Assembly: GCF_001556515.1 (NCBI RefSeq)
Contig: NZ_LSJA01000117.1
Location: 1-27,238 of the forward strand
DNA length: 27,238 nucleotides
Direction: 5' to 3'
From: Caulobacter sp. CCH9-E1
GTDB taxonomy: Bacteria; Pseudomonadota; Alphaproteobacteria; Caulobacterales; Caulobacteraceae
Numbering within the stretch: position 1 is the stretch's first letter; each line of letters begins with the position of its first letter. The notes below the pieces were generated by a model. It worked only from the letters and a program-made list of their open reading frames with translations, did no database searches and was not told the origin of the DNA. Position numbers and translations under genes: made by a program. This document shows, in pieces, positions 5,989 through 14,788 of the stretch.

Positions 5989-7866
5989 TTAGTTCTCCCG
6001 CACGACCTTCAAAACCGCCTCGCCGTAGCGATCGAGCTTGCCCTGCCCCACGCCGCCGGCCTTGCCGAGGGCGGCCAAGGTGGTCGGCCGCGCCGCGGCG
6101 ATCTCGGCCAGGGTGGCGTCGTGGAAGATGACGTAGGGCGGCACGTGCTGCAGCTGCGCGGCCTCCTTGCGCCAGGCGCGCAGGGCCTCGAACAGCACCT
6201 GGTTGTCGGCCGGGATCGAGAGCGCCTTGCCTTCCCGCCGCTTGCGGGCGCCGGAGGCCCGGCCGGTCTCGGGCGCGTCGACCATCTGGCGCAGCGCCAC
6301 CCGCCGCTCGCCGCGATAGACCTGGCGCACGCCCTCGACATCGCCCAGGCCGATCAGCGGACGGCCGTCATTGGGATCCTCGCGCAGCAGGCCCTCGAAG
6401 ATCAGGGTGTCGAACAGGTCGCGCCAAGCCGGCTGACTCAGCTCGCGGCCGATGCCGAAGGTCGGCAGCTGCGCCTCGCTGGGCGTGACGTCCTTGGTCT
6501 TGCCCAGCAGGTGTTCGATCACCCGGCCGCGCCCCAGCCGCCCGCCCAGGCGGTGCACGGCCGAGAGGGCCTTCTGGGCGGCCTCGGTGGCGTCGGTCGC
6601 GGCGGGCGGCGAGACGCAGATGTCGCAGACCCCGCAGCGGGCCACGCCCTCCTCGCCGAAGTAGCGGCGCACGGCGGCCGCGCGGCAAGTGACGCCTTCG
6701 AGCATGGCGTAGAACTGGCGGAGTTTCCGGGACTGGACCTGCTTGACCTCGTCGGGCGCCTCGCGGGTCTCGATCCGGCGCGCGGCCCAGGCCATGTCGG
6801 CCGAGCCGTAGAGGGTGATGCCCTCGGCCGGCTGGCGGTCGCGGCCGGCGCGGCCGACCTCCTGCCAGTAGGCCTCGATCGCGGCGGGCGGATCGGCGTG
6901 GATCACGAAGCGGACGTCGGGCTTGTCGACGCCCATGCCGAACGCGATGGTCGCCACCATCACCGCGGCGTCGGCCTCCAGGAAGTCCTCCAGCCGGCGC
7001 GCGCGCACCGCCTTATCGAGGCCGGCGTGATAGGCCAGGGCCGGCACGCCCTCGGCGTTCAGCTTCTCGGCCAGCTTCTCGGTGGCGTCGCGCGAGCCGG
7101 CATAGACCACGCCCGAGCGGCCCCGCCGCTCCAGGACCAGTTCCACGACCCGGTCATGGCCCTTGCCGCGCTTGCGTTCGGCGCTGAGGGCCAGCTCCGG
7201 GCGGGCGAAGCTGTCGACGAACTCGGCCGCGCCGTCCAGGCGCAGCTCGGCGCGGATGTCGTCGCGGGTGCGGGCGTCGGCGGTGGCGGTCACCGCCAGG
7301 CGCGGCACGTCGGGAAACAGCTCGGCCAGGCGCCCCAGCATCCGATATTCGGGGCGGAAGTCGTGGCCCCACTGGCTGACGCAGTGGGCCTCGTCGACGG
7401 CGACCAGGGCCAGCGGCGTGCGCGACAGGCGCTCCAGCATCCACGGCTGCATCAGGCCTTCGGGCGACAGATAGAGCAGGTCGACCTCGCCGGCGTCGAT
7501 GCGCCGCCAGATGTCCGACCGCTCGTCCAGCGAGATGTTGCTGTCCAGCCGCTCGGCCGCCACGCCCGCCTGGCGCAAGCCCTGGACCTGGTCGGCCATC
7601 AGGGCGATCAGCGGCGAGACGACGAGGCCGACCCCCGGCCGGATCAGCGACGGGATCTGGTAGCACAGGCTCTTGCCGCCGCCCGTCGGCAGCACGGCCA
7701 TGGCGCTGCGCCCGGCCAGGATCTCATTGACCACCCCCGCCTGCATGCCGCGGAAATCGGCATGGCCGAAGGTGCGGCGCAGGACGTCGCGCGCCTGATC
7801 AAGCTCTGGGGATTCGGGAGGAACGTACACGGGCGTGGTTATGGCGTTCCGTCCGCGCGTCGCCAA
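5989..7866 (-). CDS. recQ: RecQ-family ATP-dependent DNA helicase
   Basis: A 625-residue 3'-5' superfamily 2 helicase. Order of motifs: FRGMQ (Q-motif, 38-42), Walker A TGGGKS (61-66), DEAH (158-161) with the aromatic loop HCVSQWGHDFRPEY after it, TATA (193-196), and motif VI QEVGRAGRDR (335-344). A zinc site follows at C394, C411, C414 and C417, then an RQC-like winged helix (about 430-525). A C-terminal HRDC domain spans about 550-620 and is shortened at its end. The first available start is a TTG at 7866 without a good Shine-Dalgarno; an in-frame stop lies upstream and no ATG exists before the conserved region. A GTG 36 bp further in is an alternative. It functions in recombination and fork repair; mmcB nearby is also a repair gene. 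Confidence 0.92.
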   Translation of the reverse strand: MATRGRNAITTPVYVPPESPELDQARDVLRRTFGHADFRGMQAGVVNEILAGRSAMAVLPTGGGKSLCYQIPSLIRPGVGLVVSPLIALMADQVQGLRQAGVAAERLDSNISLDERSDIWRRIDAGEVDLLYLSPEGLMQPWMLERLSRTPLALVAVDEAHCVSQWGHDFRPEYRMLGRLAELFPDVPRLAVTATADARTRDDIRAELRLDGAAEFVDSFARPELALSAERKRGKGHDRVVELVLERRGRSGVVYAGSRDATEKLAEKLNAEGVPALAYHAGLDKAVRARRLEDFLEADAAVMVATIAFGMGVDKPDVRFVIHADPPAAIEAYWQEVGRAGRDRQPAEGITLYGSADMAWAARRIETREAPDEVKQVQSRKLRQFYAMLEGVTCRAAAVRRYFGEEGVARCGVCDICVSPPAATDATEAAQKALSAVHRLGGRLGRGRVIEHLLGKTKDVTPSEAQLPTFGIGRELSQPAWRDLFDTLIFEGLLREDPNDGRPLIGLGDVEGVRQVYRGERRVALRQMVDAPETGRASGARKRREGKALSIPADNQVLFEALRAWRKEAAQLQHVPPYVIFHDATLAEIAAARPTTLAALGKAGGVGQGKLDRYGEAVLKVVREN

Positions 7867-8025
7867 GGCAGGATCGCAGGCGCCGTCGTTTCTCTGGCGA
7901 CGCTCGCGCGGCTAGGCCTGAAAACCGCCGCGTTCATATCTCGTCAATGTTGTCGCGCGTTCTGTGGGGTTCGGCTAAACGGAACGCGCTCAAAGACCCC
8001 CGGCGCGCGCAGGAACGATACCAAC

Positions 8026-9975
8026 ATGGCGAACGGACCCTTCGGCGGAAACAAGCCGGCGAAGCCGCAACGCACCCCGCTCCAGGCCCTGGTCTATTGG
8101 GGAACCGTGCTCGGGATCTGGGGCCTGATCTTCGTCGTGGCCTTCTTCGCGGTGTTCGCCCGCGACCTGCCCGACACCTCGACCCTGTACGACGTCAAGC
8201 GCCAGCCCTCGATCAACTATCTGGACCGCTCGGGCGCCCTCCTGGCCGTCCGCGGCAGCCAGTATGCGCCGCCGGTCGACATCGACGCCCTGCCCGAATA
8301 CGTGCCGGCCGCCTTCGTGGCGATCGAGGACCGGCAATTCTATCACCACTTCGGCTTCAACCCCTGGGGCATCATCCGCTCGGCGATCTGGAACGCCACC
8401 CATGACGGCCCCCAGCGCGGCGGCTCGACCATCACCCAGCAGCTGGCCCGCAACCTGTTCCTGAGCCCGGCCCAGAACTATCGCCGCAAGGCCCAGGAGC
8501 TGATCCTGGCCGTCTGGCTGGAGATGAAGTTCTCCAAGAAGCAGATCCTGGCCCTCTACATGAACCGGGTCTATTTCGGCGCCGGCGCCTATGGCATCGA
8601 GGCCGCCTCGCAGCGCTATTTCAACAAGCCCGCCAGGGAGCTGTCGGTCGGCGAGGCCGCCCTGCTGGCCGGCATGATGAAGGGCCCGGCCCGCTATTCG
8701 CCGGTCTCGGCCAAGGAGCGCGCCGCTCGCCGCGCCACCATCGTCCTGGACGAGATGGTGCGCATCAAGGCCATCACGCCCGAGCAGCGCGACCAGGCCT
8801 TCAGCACCCCGGTGCAGGTCTCGGCCACCCTGGCCAACCAGCGCGCCCAGTACTTCACCGACTATATCGACGCCCAGGTCCGCTCGCTGGTCGGCGAACC
8901 GACCGAGGACCTGGTGGTCGAGACGACCCTGGACCTGCCGATCCAGGTCGCCGCCGAGCGCGCGGTGAAGCAGGGCGTCGAGGCCTACGGAAAGCAGGGC
9001 GTCCAGCAGTCGGCCCTGGTGGCCATCGACGGCGAGGGCCGCATCCGCGCCTATGTCGGCGGCGCCGACTACGCCGACAGCCAGTTCGACCGCGCCACCA
9101 CCGCCCGCCGCCAGGCCGGCTCGGCCTTCAAGCCGTTCGTCTACCTGACCGCCATGGAGCAGGGCCGCACGCCCGACATGATGGTCGTCGACGAGCCGGT
9201 GAAGATCGGCAACTGGGAGCCGCGCAACTACACCGGCAAGTACCTGGGCCAGATCACCATGCAGACGGCGCTCGCCCAGTCGATCAACACGGTCGCCGCG
9301 CGCCTGGCCAGCGAGGTCGGCACCAGCAACGTCGCCAACACCGCCCGGCGCTTAGGGATCACCAGCAAGATCCAGCTGGACCCGTCGATGGCCCTGGGCG
9401 CGGTCGAGGTCTCGCCGATGGAGATGGCCCAGGCCTACGCCCCGTTCGCCAACGGCGGCTTCCTGGCCAAGGGCTACGGCATCGAGCGCATCCGCACGGC
9501 CAAGGGCAAGGTCCTGTACGACCACAATGTCGACAAGCAGGCCCGCGCGGCGGTGATCGGCACGCCCGCCCTGCAGTACATGAACCAGATGATGCGCGAG
9601 GTCGTGACCTCGGGCACGGGAACGCGCGCCCGGGTCGGCGGCTACGACATCGCCGGCAAGACCGGCACCACCAGCGATTACCGCGACGCCTGGTTCGTCG
9701 GCTACACGGGCGGCTTCGTGACCGCCGTCTGGACCGGCAAGGACGACAACACCACCATGCGCCGCGTGACCGGCGGCGGCGCGCCGGCCGAGATCTGGCG
9801 CTCGTTCATGACCGCCGCCCTGCCGCGCCTGAAGGCCACCCCGATCCCCGGCGGGGTCGCGCCGCCTCCGGAAGCGCCGGACCCGATCGGCGACCTGCTC
9901 AATCCAGCGCCCGAAGGCCCCGCGGCCGAAACCCCGGCCGGAACCGCGCCGCCGCCCGGGCAGCTGCCTTATTGA
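8026..9975 (+). CDS. Bifunctional class A penicillin-binding protein (PBP1A type)
   Basis: A 649-residue peptidoglycan glycosyltransferase/transpeptidase. There is a short cytoplasmic N-terminus and one membrane helix (about 21-44). The GT51 domain has IEDRQFYHHFG (catalytic E101) and RGGSTITQQLARN (131-143). The transpeptidase domain has GSAFKP (S366, K369), SIN (419-421) and KTGT (545-548). The tail is rich in proline and alanine (about 610-649). It polymerises and crosslinks murein in the periplasm. The same frame is open far upstream, antisense to recQ, but the ATG at 8026 begins the conserved protein and has an AGGA site 15 bp before it. Caulobacter has several paralogues; which one this is cannot be settled here. 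Confidence 0.95.
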   Translation: MANGPFGGNKPAKPQRTPLQALVYWGTVLGIWGLIFVVAFFAVFARDLPDTSTLYDVKRQPSINYLDRSGALLAVRGSQYAPPVDIDALPEYVPAAFVAIEDRQFYHHFGFNPWGIIRSAIWNATHDGPQRGGSTITQQLARNLFLSPAQNYRRKAQELILAVWLEMKFSKKQILALYMNRVYFGAGAYGIEAASQRYFNKPARELSVGEAALLAGMMKGPARYSPVSAKERAARRATIVLDEMVRIKAITPEQRDQAFSTPVQVSATLANQRAQYFTDYIDAQVRSLVGEPTEDLVVETTLDLPIQVAAERAVKQGVEAYGKQGVQQSALVAIDGEGRIRAYVGGADYADSQFDRATTARRQAGSAFKPFVYLTAMEQGRTPDMMVVDEPVKIGNWEPRNYTGKYLGQITMQTALAQSINTVAARLASEVGTSNVANTARRLGITSKIQLDPSMALGAVEVSPMEMAQAYAPFANGGFLAKGYGIERIRTAKGKVLYDHNVDKQARAAVIGTPALQYMNQMMREVVTSGTGTRARVGGYDIAGKTGTTSDYRDAWFVGYTGGFVTAVWTGKDDNTTMRRVTGGGAPAEIWRSFMTAALPRLKATPIPGGVAPPPEAPDPIGDLLNPAPEGPAAETPAGTAPPPGQLPY

Positions 9976-9982
9976 GTAAGAC

Positions 9983-10095
9983 GCTCCCCCGCGATGCGGG
10001 GGAGCTGTCGCGGAGCGACTGAGGGGGCGAGCTGGATATCGGCCGCGTTAGCCCCCTCCGGCCCTCTGGACCACCTCCCCCCATCGCGGGGGAGG
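9983..10095. repeat. Paired inverted hairpin element (CTCCCCC type)
   Basis: Left half 9983-10028 begins with a GCTCCCCC/GGGGGAGC hairpin, then a second hairpin (GTCGC/GCGAC), and ends in GAGGGGGC. Right half 10051-10095 is the inverted counterpart, starting GCCCCCTC and ending in a CTCCCCCC/GGGGGAG hairpin. The halves flank 22 bp. It sits between the PBP gene and the convergent metallopeptidase gene and could terminate both. Confidence 0.75.
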
Positions 10096-10108
10096 ATCCA
10101 ACGCAAAA

Positions 10109-10828
10109 CTAAGCCCCGATCGCGTGCAGCTCGGCCGCGTGGGCCCGCAGCCAGGCGCGGTGCGGGGCCGGATCGCCGGCCAGCCGCTCGCACAGCGCCC
10201 AGAATTTCGGCCCGTGGTTGGCCTCGATCAGGTGCGCGCATTCGTGGGCGGCGACGTAGTCGGCCACCGCCGCCGGGGCCAGGATGAGCCGCCAGCTGTA
10301 GCGGATCGCCGCCGGGGCGCGCGACGTGGCGGGCCGGCATGAGCCCCAGCGGGCCTTCGGGTCGGCCACCGCGACGGACGGCATGGGCCGGCCCAGGGCG
10401 GCGGCGTGGACGGCCGTGCGCTCGGTCAGCACGGCCAGCGCCTCGCGCTTGGCCAGGCGGATCACCTTCAGGCCCCAGTTGGGATCGTCGGGCGCGACGA
10501 TGCGATCCTCTTCCAGCCTTGCGCGGCCGGGGCCGACCTCGAGGCGATAGGGTTTGTCGTTCAGCCGCAGCACGCCGCCGGGCGCCAGGCTCATGCGCTG
10601 GGGCAGGGCCGCCAGCTGCTTGGCGATCCAGCCGGACTTCTCCTGGGCGAAGGCGACGGCCTCGTTGAGGCGCCGAGGGCTGGGCGCCAGGGCGACGATC
10701 TCGGACTTGGCGCGGTCGACCCGCAGCGACACCCGCCGCGCCCGGCCGTCGACGCGCAGCCGCACCGGCCAGCCGCCGATCTCCAGCCGATCGCCGTCAG
10801 AGAACCTTTGAGCCATGCGCGAGAACAT
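10109..10828 (-). CDS. M48-like metallopeptidase, YgjP/DUF45 family
   Basis: A 239-residue protein with the family signature KARWGSC (159-164), a YSWRLILAP strand, and zinc motif HECAHLIEANH (H195, E196, H199 and H205, followed by FW). This is the YgjP-like group of small single-domain putative zinc metallopeptidases, related to the WLM/SprT type; the substrate is unknown. The N-terminal half is a beta-rich DUF45 extension. Of two possible starts I prefer the ATG at 10828, which has a TAGGGG site 6 bp before it, over the ATG at 10816. It is followed by the paired repeat element and is probably monocistronic. Confidence 0.85.
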   Translation of the reverse strand: MFSRMAQRFSDGDRLEIGGWPVRLRVDGRARRVSLRVDRAKSEIVALAPSPRRLNEAVAFAQEKSGWIAKQLAALPQRMSLAPGGVLRLNDKPYRLEVGPGRARLEEDRIVAPDDPNWGLKVIRLAKREALAVLTERTAVHAAALGRPMPSVAVADPKARWGSCRPATSRAPAAIRYSWRLILAPAAVADYVAAHECAHLIEANHGPKFWALCERLAGDPAPHRAWLRAHAAELHAIGA

Positions 10829-10873
10829 GGCCCCTAGATCGCGTGCGAGGGCCCGCGTCGCAAGATGCGGCCT

Positions 10874-12136
10874 CTAGGCTTCTTCCGCGAAATTCGGGTC
10901 GCACTTGCGGATGAAGGCGCGGACGCGGGGATAGATCTCCTCGCGGAACCGGCGGCCGTTGAACACGCCGTAGTGGCCGACGCTGGGCTGGACATAGTCC
11001 AGCTTCATGTCGTCCGGGATGTTCGGGCACAGGCCGTGGGCGGCCTGGGTCTGGCCGATGCCGGAGATGTCGTCGTTCTCGCCCTCGACCGTCATCAGGC
11101 CGATGTCGGTGATCGCCTCGGGTTTCACCAAGGTTCCGCGGTGCGTCAGCTCGCCCTTGGGCAGCAGGTACTGCTGGAAGACGATGTCGATGGTCTGGAG
11201 GTAGAATTCCTCGGTCAGGTCCAGGACCGACAGGTACTCGTCGTAGAACTCCAGGTGCTTGTCGGCGCTGTCGCCGTCGCCGCTGACCAGGTGGTTGAAG
11301 TAGCGGCGGTGGGCCTCCTGGTGGCGCTCGGCGTTCATGCTCATGAAGCTGGCCAGCTGGACGAAGCCCGGATAGACGCGCCTTCCTGCGCCCACATAGG
11401 GCGGCGGCACGGTGTAGATCATGTTCGACTGGAACCAGGCGAACGGCTTTTCCTCGGCCAGCTGGTTGGTGACGGTCGGCGACAGCCGCGCATCGATCGG
11501 CGAGCCCATGAAGGTCATGCTGGCCGGACGCGAGGGGTGGTTCTGCTGAGCCATCAGGGCGGCGGCCGCCAGGACCGGCGGGCCGGGCTGGCAGACGGCG
11601 ACCACGTTCGGGCGCGGCCCCAGCACCTCCAGCATCTGGATCACGTGGTCGATATAGTCGTGGAAGTCGAAGCGGCCCTCCAGGACCGAGACCTCGCGGG
11701 CGTTGACCCAGTCGACGATGAAGACCGCGTGGTCGGGCAGGAAGGCCTCGACCGTGCCGCGCAGCAAGGTGGCGTAGTGGCCCGACAGGGGCGCGACGAT
11801 CAGCACCGCCGGGTCCAGCGAGAACTTGCCCGCCCGGCGCATGTCGGCCATGTCGCGATCGAACTGGATGAGACGCGCCCAGGGGCTTTCCCAGACCACG
11901 GTCGGGCGGACGCGGACGTCGACCTGGCCGACCTTGACCTTGTCGATGTTCCACTTGGGCTTGCCGTAGCGTCGGGTGACATTGGCGAACAGGTCGGCGC
12001 CGGCGCGCACGCGTCGGCCCAGGGCCGAGTCGGCGGCCGGGTTCAGCGGCGAGCCCCAGAAATCCCGGGCCGCCAGCGCCGCGAGGCGCATCGGGGTCGA
12101 GGCGTAATAGGCCGCCTCGTGAAGGGCGTAGAGCAT
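10874..12136 (-). CDS. phaZ: Intracellular polyhydroxybutyrate depolymerase
   Basis: A 420-residue PhaZ-type enzyme that mobilises PHB granules. The nucleophile is C182 in AVCQPGPPVLAA, the lipase-box-like site with Cys in place of Ser known from the Ralstonia PhaZ1 class. The catalytic Asp and His are in VEGENDDISGIGQT and QPSVGHYGVFNG near the C-terminus. The N-terminal part is the usual PhaZ leader (MLYALHEAAYYASTPMR). Length is normal for the family (about 400-420). The ATG has only a weak GGGTG site. A TGC/GCA palindrome sits 13-29 bp before the start and may be the operator of a PhaR-like granule-sensing repressor. Confidence 0.94.
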   Translation of the reverse strand: MLYALHEAAYYASTPMRLAALAARDFWGSPLNPAADSALGRRVRAGADLFANVTRRYGKPKWNIDKVKVGQVDVRVRPTVVWESPWARLIQFDRDMADMRRAGKFSLDPAVLIVAPLSGHYATLLRGTVEAFLPDHAVFIVDWVNAREVSVLEGRFDFHDYIDHVIQMLEVLGPRPNVVAVCQPGPPVLAAAALMAQQNHPSRPASMTFMGSPIDARLSPTVTNQLAEEKPFAWFQSNMIYTVPPPYVGAGRRVYPGFVQLASFMSMNAERHQEAHRRYFNHLVSGDGDSADKHLEFYDEYLSVLDLTEEFYLQTIDIVFQQYLLPKGELTHRGTLVKPEAITDIGLMTVEGENDDISGIGQTQAAHGLCPNIPDDMKLDYVQPSVGHYGVFNGRRFREEIYPRVRAFIRKCDPNFAEEA

Positions 12137-12148
12137 GTCGCACCCGCA

Positions 12149-12165
12149 ATGTTGCAGCGCAACAT
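12149..12165. promoter_or_regulatory. ATGTTGC-N3-GCAACAT palindrome, candidate PhaR-like operator
   Basis: A 7-bp perfect dyad with a 3-bp AGC centre, immediately upstream of phaZ. PhaR repressors of PHB metabolism are known to bind TGC-rich dyads of the CTGC-N3-4-GCAG kind; TTGC-N3-GCAA is a close relative. Binding is inferred. Confidence 0.45.
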
Positions 12166-12294
12166 AGCATACCGATAGCTAACAGAGTCTAGTCTTGCGT
12201 GCGGCATGGCATCGCTTTGCGCCGCGGACGTGACCGCTATCATGCGCACCGCGGGATGCTAAGGTCGCCGGAGAGCGACGGCGGGGAGATCCTG

Positions 12295-12657
12295 ATGACC
12301 AAGCACAGGCTGTACGCCACCAGCTTCGCCAGCGTTTACCCCCACTACGTCGCCAAGGCCGAGAAGAAGGGCCGGACCAAGGCCGAGGTCGACGAGATCA
12401 TCCTGTGGCTGACCGGCTTCAGCCCGGCGGCGTTCGAGGCGCATCTGGCGCAGCGCACCGACTTCGAGACCTTTTTCGGCCAAGCCCCCGCGCTGAACCC
12501 GGCGCGCCTGACCATTACCGGCTCGGTGTGCGGCGTGCGCGTCGAGACGGTCGAAGATCCGCTGATGCGGGAGATCCGCTATCTCGACAAGCTGATCGAC
12601 GAGCTGGCCAAGGGCAAGGCGATGAACAAGATCCTGCGCGGCGAGCCTCAGCTCTAG
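12295..12657 (+). CDS. DUF2200 family protein
   Basis: A 120-residue soluble protein beginning [33 protein letters not shown], the recognisable opening of the DUF2200 family. This is followed by the EIILWLTGF helix and a C-terminal [16 protein letters not shown] segment. The family is of uncharacterised function and about 110-120 residues long, so this copy is complete. GGGGAG at 12283-12288 supports the ATG at 12295 over an in-frame ATG 96 bp upstream. Its TAG stop overlaps that of the convergent sco gene in a shared CTAG. No functional link to its neighbours is evident. Confidence 0.85.
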   Translation: MTKHRLYATSFASVYPHYVAKAEKKGRTKAEVDEIILWLTGFSPAAFEAHLAQRTDFETFFGQAPALNPARLTITGSVCGVRVETVEDPLMREIRYLDKLIDELAKGKAMNKILRGEPQL

Positions 12658-13238
12658 TCCATCGCCGCCTTGATCCGCGCGGCGATGTCGGCCGGCGGCT
12701 GGTTGTAGGGGATCACCGTCCTGAAGCGGCCCTTGGGGTCCATCAGGTAGATCGCCGTCGAGTGGTCCATGGTGTAGCCGGGGCCCGTCCCGACCTTGGC
12801 GTAATAGACCTTGTAGGCCTTGGCCGCGGCGTCGACCTGGGCCTGCGTTCCCGTAAGGCCGATCGTCGATTTCGGCACATAGTCGGCCGACAGGTAAGCC
12901 TTCATCTGGGCGGGCGTGTCGCGCTCGGGGTCGATCGAGATGAAGACGATCTGCAGGTCCTTGGCCTTGGGCCCCAGCTGCTCGGTCGCGGCCGCCAGGC
13001 CTTGCAGGGTGCCGGGGCACACATCGGGGCAGTAGGTGAAGCCAAAGAACACCGCGCTCCACTTGCCCTTGAGGACCTTCTCGGTGGTCGGGGCGCCGTT
13101 CTGGTCGACCAGCTGGAACGGGCCGCCGACCGCGGCGGCCGGCTGCTCGCTGAGCGTGCTGGCGCGCCAGACCAGGCCGCCGACGACAAGCAGACCCAGC
13201 AGGCAAACGACGATCAGGACCAGACGTTGACGAAGCAT
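12654..13238 (-). CDS. senC: SCO1/SenC family copper chaperone
   Basis: A 194-residue protein with one N-terminal membrane anchor (about 6-24) and a periplasmic thioredoxin-like domain. Copper ligands are C70 and C74 ([10 protein letters not shown]) and H159 ([11 protein letters not shown]). [11 protein letters not shown] is the conserved SCO strand. SCO/SenC proteins deliver copper to the CuA or CuB site of cytochrome oxidases. I chose the ATG at 13238 because it begins just before the anchor and has an AAAGGATG site. The gene is divergent from regB with a 74-bp gap, recalling the regB / senC-regA arrangement of Rhodobacter. Confidence 0.92.
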   Translation of the reverse strand: MLRQRLVLIVVCLLGLLVVGGLVWRASTLSEQPAAAVGGPFQLVDQNGAPTTEKVLKGKWSAVFFGFTYCPDVCPGTLQGLAAATEQLGPKAKDLQIVFISIDPERDTPAQMKAYLSADYVPKSTIGLTGTQAQVDAAAKAYKVYYAKVGTGPGYTMDHSTAIYLMDPKGRFRTVIPYNQPPADIAARIKAAMD

Positions 13239-13246
13239 CGGCGGCG

Positions 13247-13274
13247 CATCCTTTTGTCTCAGCCCATCCTTTTG
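13247..13274. repeat. Direct repeat CATCCTTTTG, period 18 bp
   Basis: Two identical copies at 13247-13256 and 13265-13274 in the sco/regB intergenic region. On the sco strand each reads CAAAAGGATG, so the Shine-Dalgarno of sco is duplicated. The second copy runs into TTTGC-ACTC-GCAAA (13271-13284), a small dyad between the divergent genes. Confidence 0.5.
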
Positions 13275-13312
13275 CACTCGCAAAGCGCGCAATTCTGGAC
13301 AATCTTGCGGTC

Positions 13313-14713
13313 ATGGCTGACGTCTCGTTTGCTGGAATGCCCGAGGATCCGCGCCGCAATGGGCTCGATAGGCCGGGCGACGAACCGGCGCAAGACGACG
13401 CCTGGGGCTGGACCGCGCCCGGACTGAGACGTAGCCGCCTTCGTGTTCGCACCCTCCTGGCCCAGCGCTGGGCCTGGGTCGTCGGCCAGACGGCGGCCCT
13501 GCTGGTCTCGGGCCTGGCGCTGAAGATGCACGTGCCGTGGGCGATGTGCTTCACCCTGGTGGCGTTGTCGGCCTGGCTGAACGTCCTGCTCGGCCTGGCG
13601 GCCAACGGCCAAAGGATGGCCCGCGACGGCGAAGCGACCGCACAGATCGCTTTCGATATCTTGCAGCTTTCCGGCCTGATCTACCTGACCGGCGGCGCCT
13701 ACAATCCGTTCGCCCTGCTGCTGATCGCGCCGGCCACGTTGGCGGCCGCCACCCTGCCCGCGCGCTACGCGATGGGCCTGGGGGCCCTGGCCATCGCCGC
13801 CTCGATCCTGTTGGCCATTTTCCATATGCCCCTGCCCACCATCGACGGTAGGCCGATCCTTCCAGACTCCTCGCCGTTCAATCTGTGGTTCGTCGTCTCC
13901 GCCCGCATCGTTGGCATCATCCTGACGGCCGCCTACGCCTGGCAGGCGGCCAGCGAGTCGGCCCGCATGGAGCTGGCCCTGAACGTCACCGAGACGGTGC
14001 TGGCCCGCGAGCAGCGGCTGTCGGCCCTGGGCGCCCTGGCGGCGGCGGCGGCGCACGAGCTGGGCACGCCGCTGGCGACCATCTCGGTCGTCTCGCGCGA
14101 GATGGCCCGCAACGCCACCAGCGAGGAGGTCCGCGAGGACGCCGAGCTCCTGATCGGCCAGGCCGCCCGCTGCCGCGAGATCCTCCAGCGCCTGACGGAA
14201 ATGCCCGAGGCCCAGGACGCCGTGCACGAGCGCATGAGCCTGGTGCAGCTGGTCCAGGACGTGATCGAGCCGCACCTGGTGCACGGCATCCGGGTCGAGG
14301 CCGTGGTCAATGGCCCGGCCGGCGAGACGGCGCCGGACATCTGGCGCCGCCCCGAGATCATCCACGCCATGACGTCGATCGTGGAGAACGCGGTGGACTT
14401 CGCCCGCAGCGAGGTGATCGTCATCGCTCGCTTCGACCCGCGACATATTGTCATCGAAGCCCGCGACGACGGGCCAGGCTTTTCGCCGGAGGTCTTAGCC
14501 AAGCTGGGCGAGCCGTACGTGACCACGCGTCCCGGCGCGGAAGGCTCGCGCACCGGTCATATCGGCATGGGTCTGGGCTTCTTCATCGCCAAGACCTTGC
14601 TGGAACGGACAGGCGCGACGGTCGATTTCCGTAATGGTCGTCGCGGCGGCACCGTGGTGTCCGCGCGTTGGCCGCGCGCCGCGTTGGAAGCTCCAGGTTA
14701 TACGGGGGCTTGA
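13313..14713 (+). CDS. regB: Redox sensor histidine kinase, RegB/PrrB/ActS type
   Basis: A 466-residue sensor kinase with about six membrane helices (50-215). GGAYNPF (127-133) is the quinone-sensing heptapeptide of RegB. The H-box is AAAAAHELGTPLATI with phosphorylated H248. C287 (QAARCREIL) matches the redox-active cytoplasmic cysteine of RegB. N-, G1- and G2-boxes follow (ENAVDFA, DDGPGF, GMGLGFFIAK). It phosphorylates RegA in response to the quinone pool and redox state. The ATG at 13313 has a weak ribosome site; an in-frame ATG 24 bp downstream is possible. regA lies 75 bp downstream, with sco divergent upstream. Confidence 0.95.
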   Translation: MADVSFAGMPEDPRRNGLDRPGDEPAQDDAWGWTAPGLRRSRLRVRTLLAQRWAWVVGQTAALLVSGLALKMHVPWAMCFTLVALSAWLNVLLGLAANGQRMARDGEATAQIAFDILQLSGLIYLTGGAYNPFALLLIAPATLAAATLPARYAMGLGALAIAASILLAIFHMPLPTIDGRPILPDSSPFNLWFVVSARIVGIILTAAYAWQAASESARMELALNVTETVLAREQRLSALGALAAAAAHELGTPLATISVVSREMARNATSEEVREDAELLIGQAARCREILQRLTEMPEAQDAVHERMSLVQLVQDVIEPHLVHGIRVEAVVNGPAGETAPDIWRRPEIIHAMTSIVENAVDFARSEVIVIARFDPRHIVIEARDDGPGFSPEVLAKLGEPYVTTRPGAEGSRTGHIGMGLGFFIAKTLLERTGATVDFRNGRRGGTVVSARWPRAALEAPGYTGA

Positions 14714-14788
14714 GTTATGACGCGGATGCGCGGAAGGATAGAATACTATTTGGCCTGTTGAGTATTGGCCCGGGGAGGGGCTGACTTC

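Noticed and set aside
7963..7976. GTTC-N6-GTTC near the recQ/PBP promoters as a LexA box
   Set aside because: The spacing is 6, not the 7 required for the alphaproteobacterial LexA repeat.
7950..7981. Housekeeping promoter for the PBP gene (TTGTCGC and GCTAAAC)
   Set aside because: Each box is close to consensus, but the distance between them is too long for a convincing promoter.
6121..8025. Very long open frame antisense to recQ, continuous with the PBP gene
   Set aside because: It is the high-GC shadow of recQ. The conserved PBP sequence and a start with a ribosome site begin only at 8026, and the upstream translation shows no domain.
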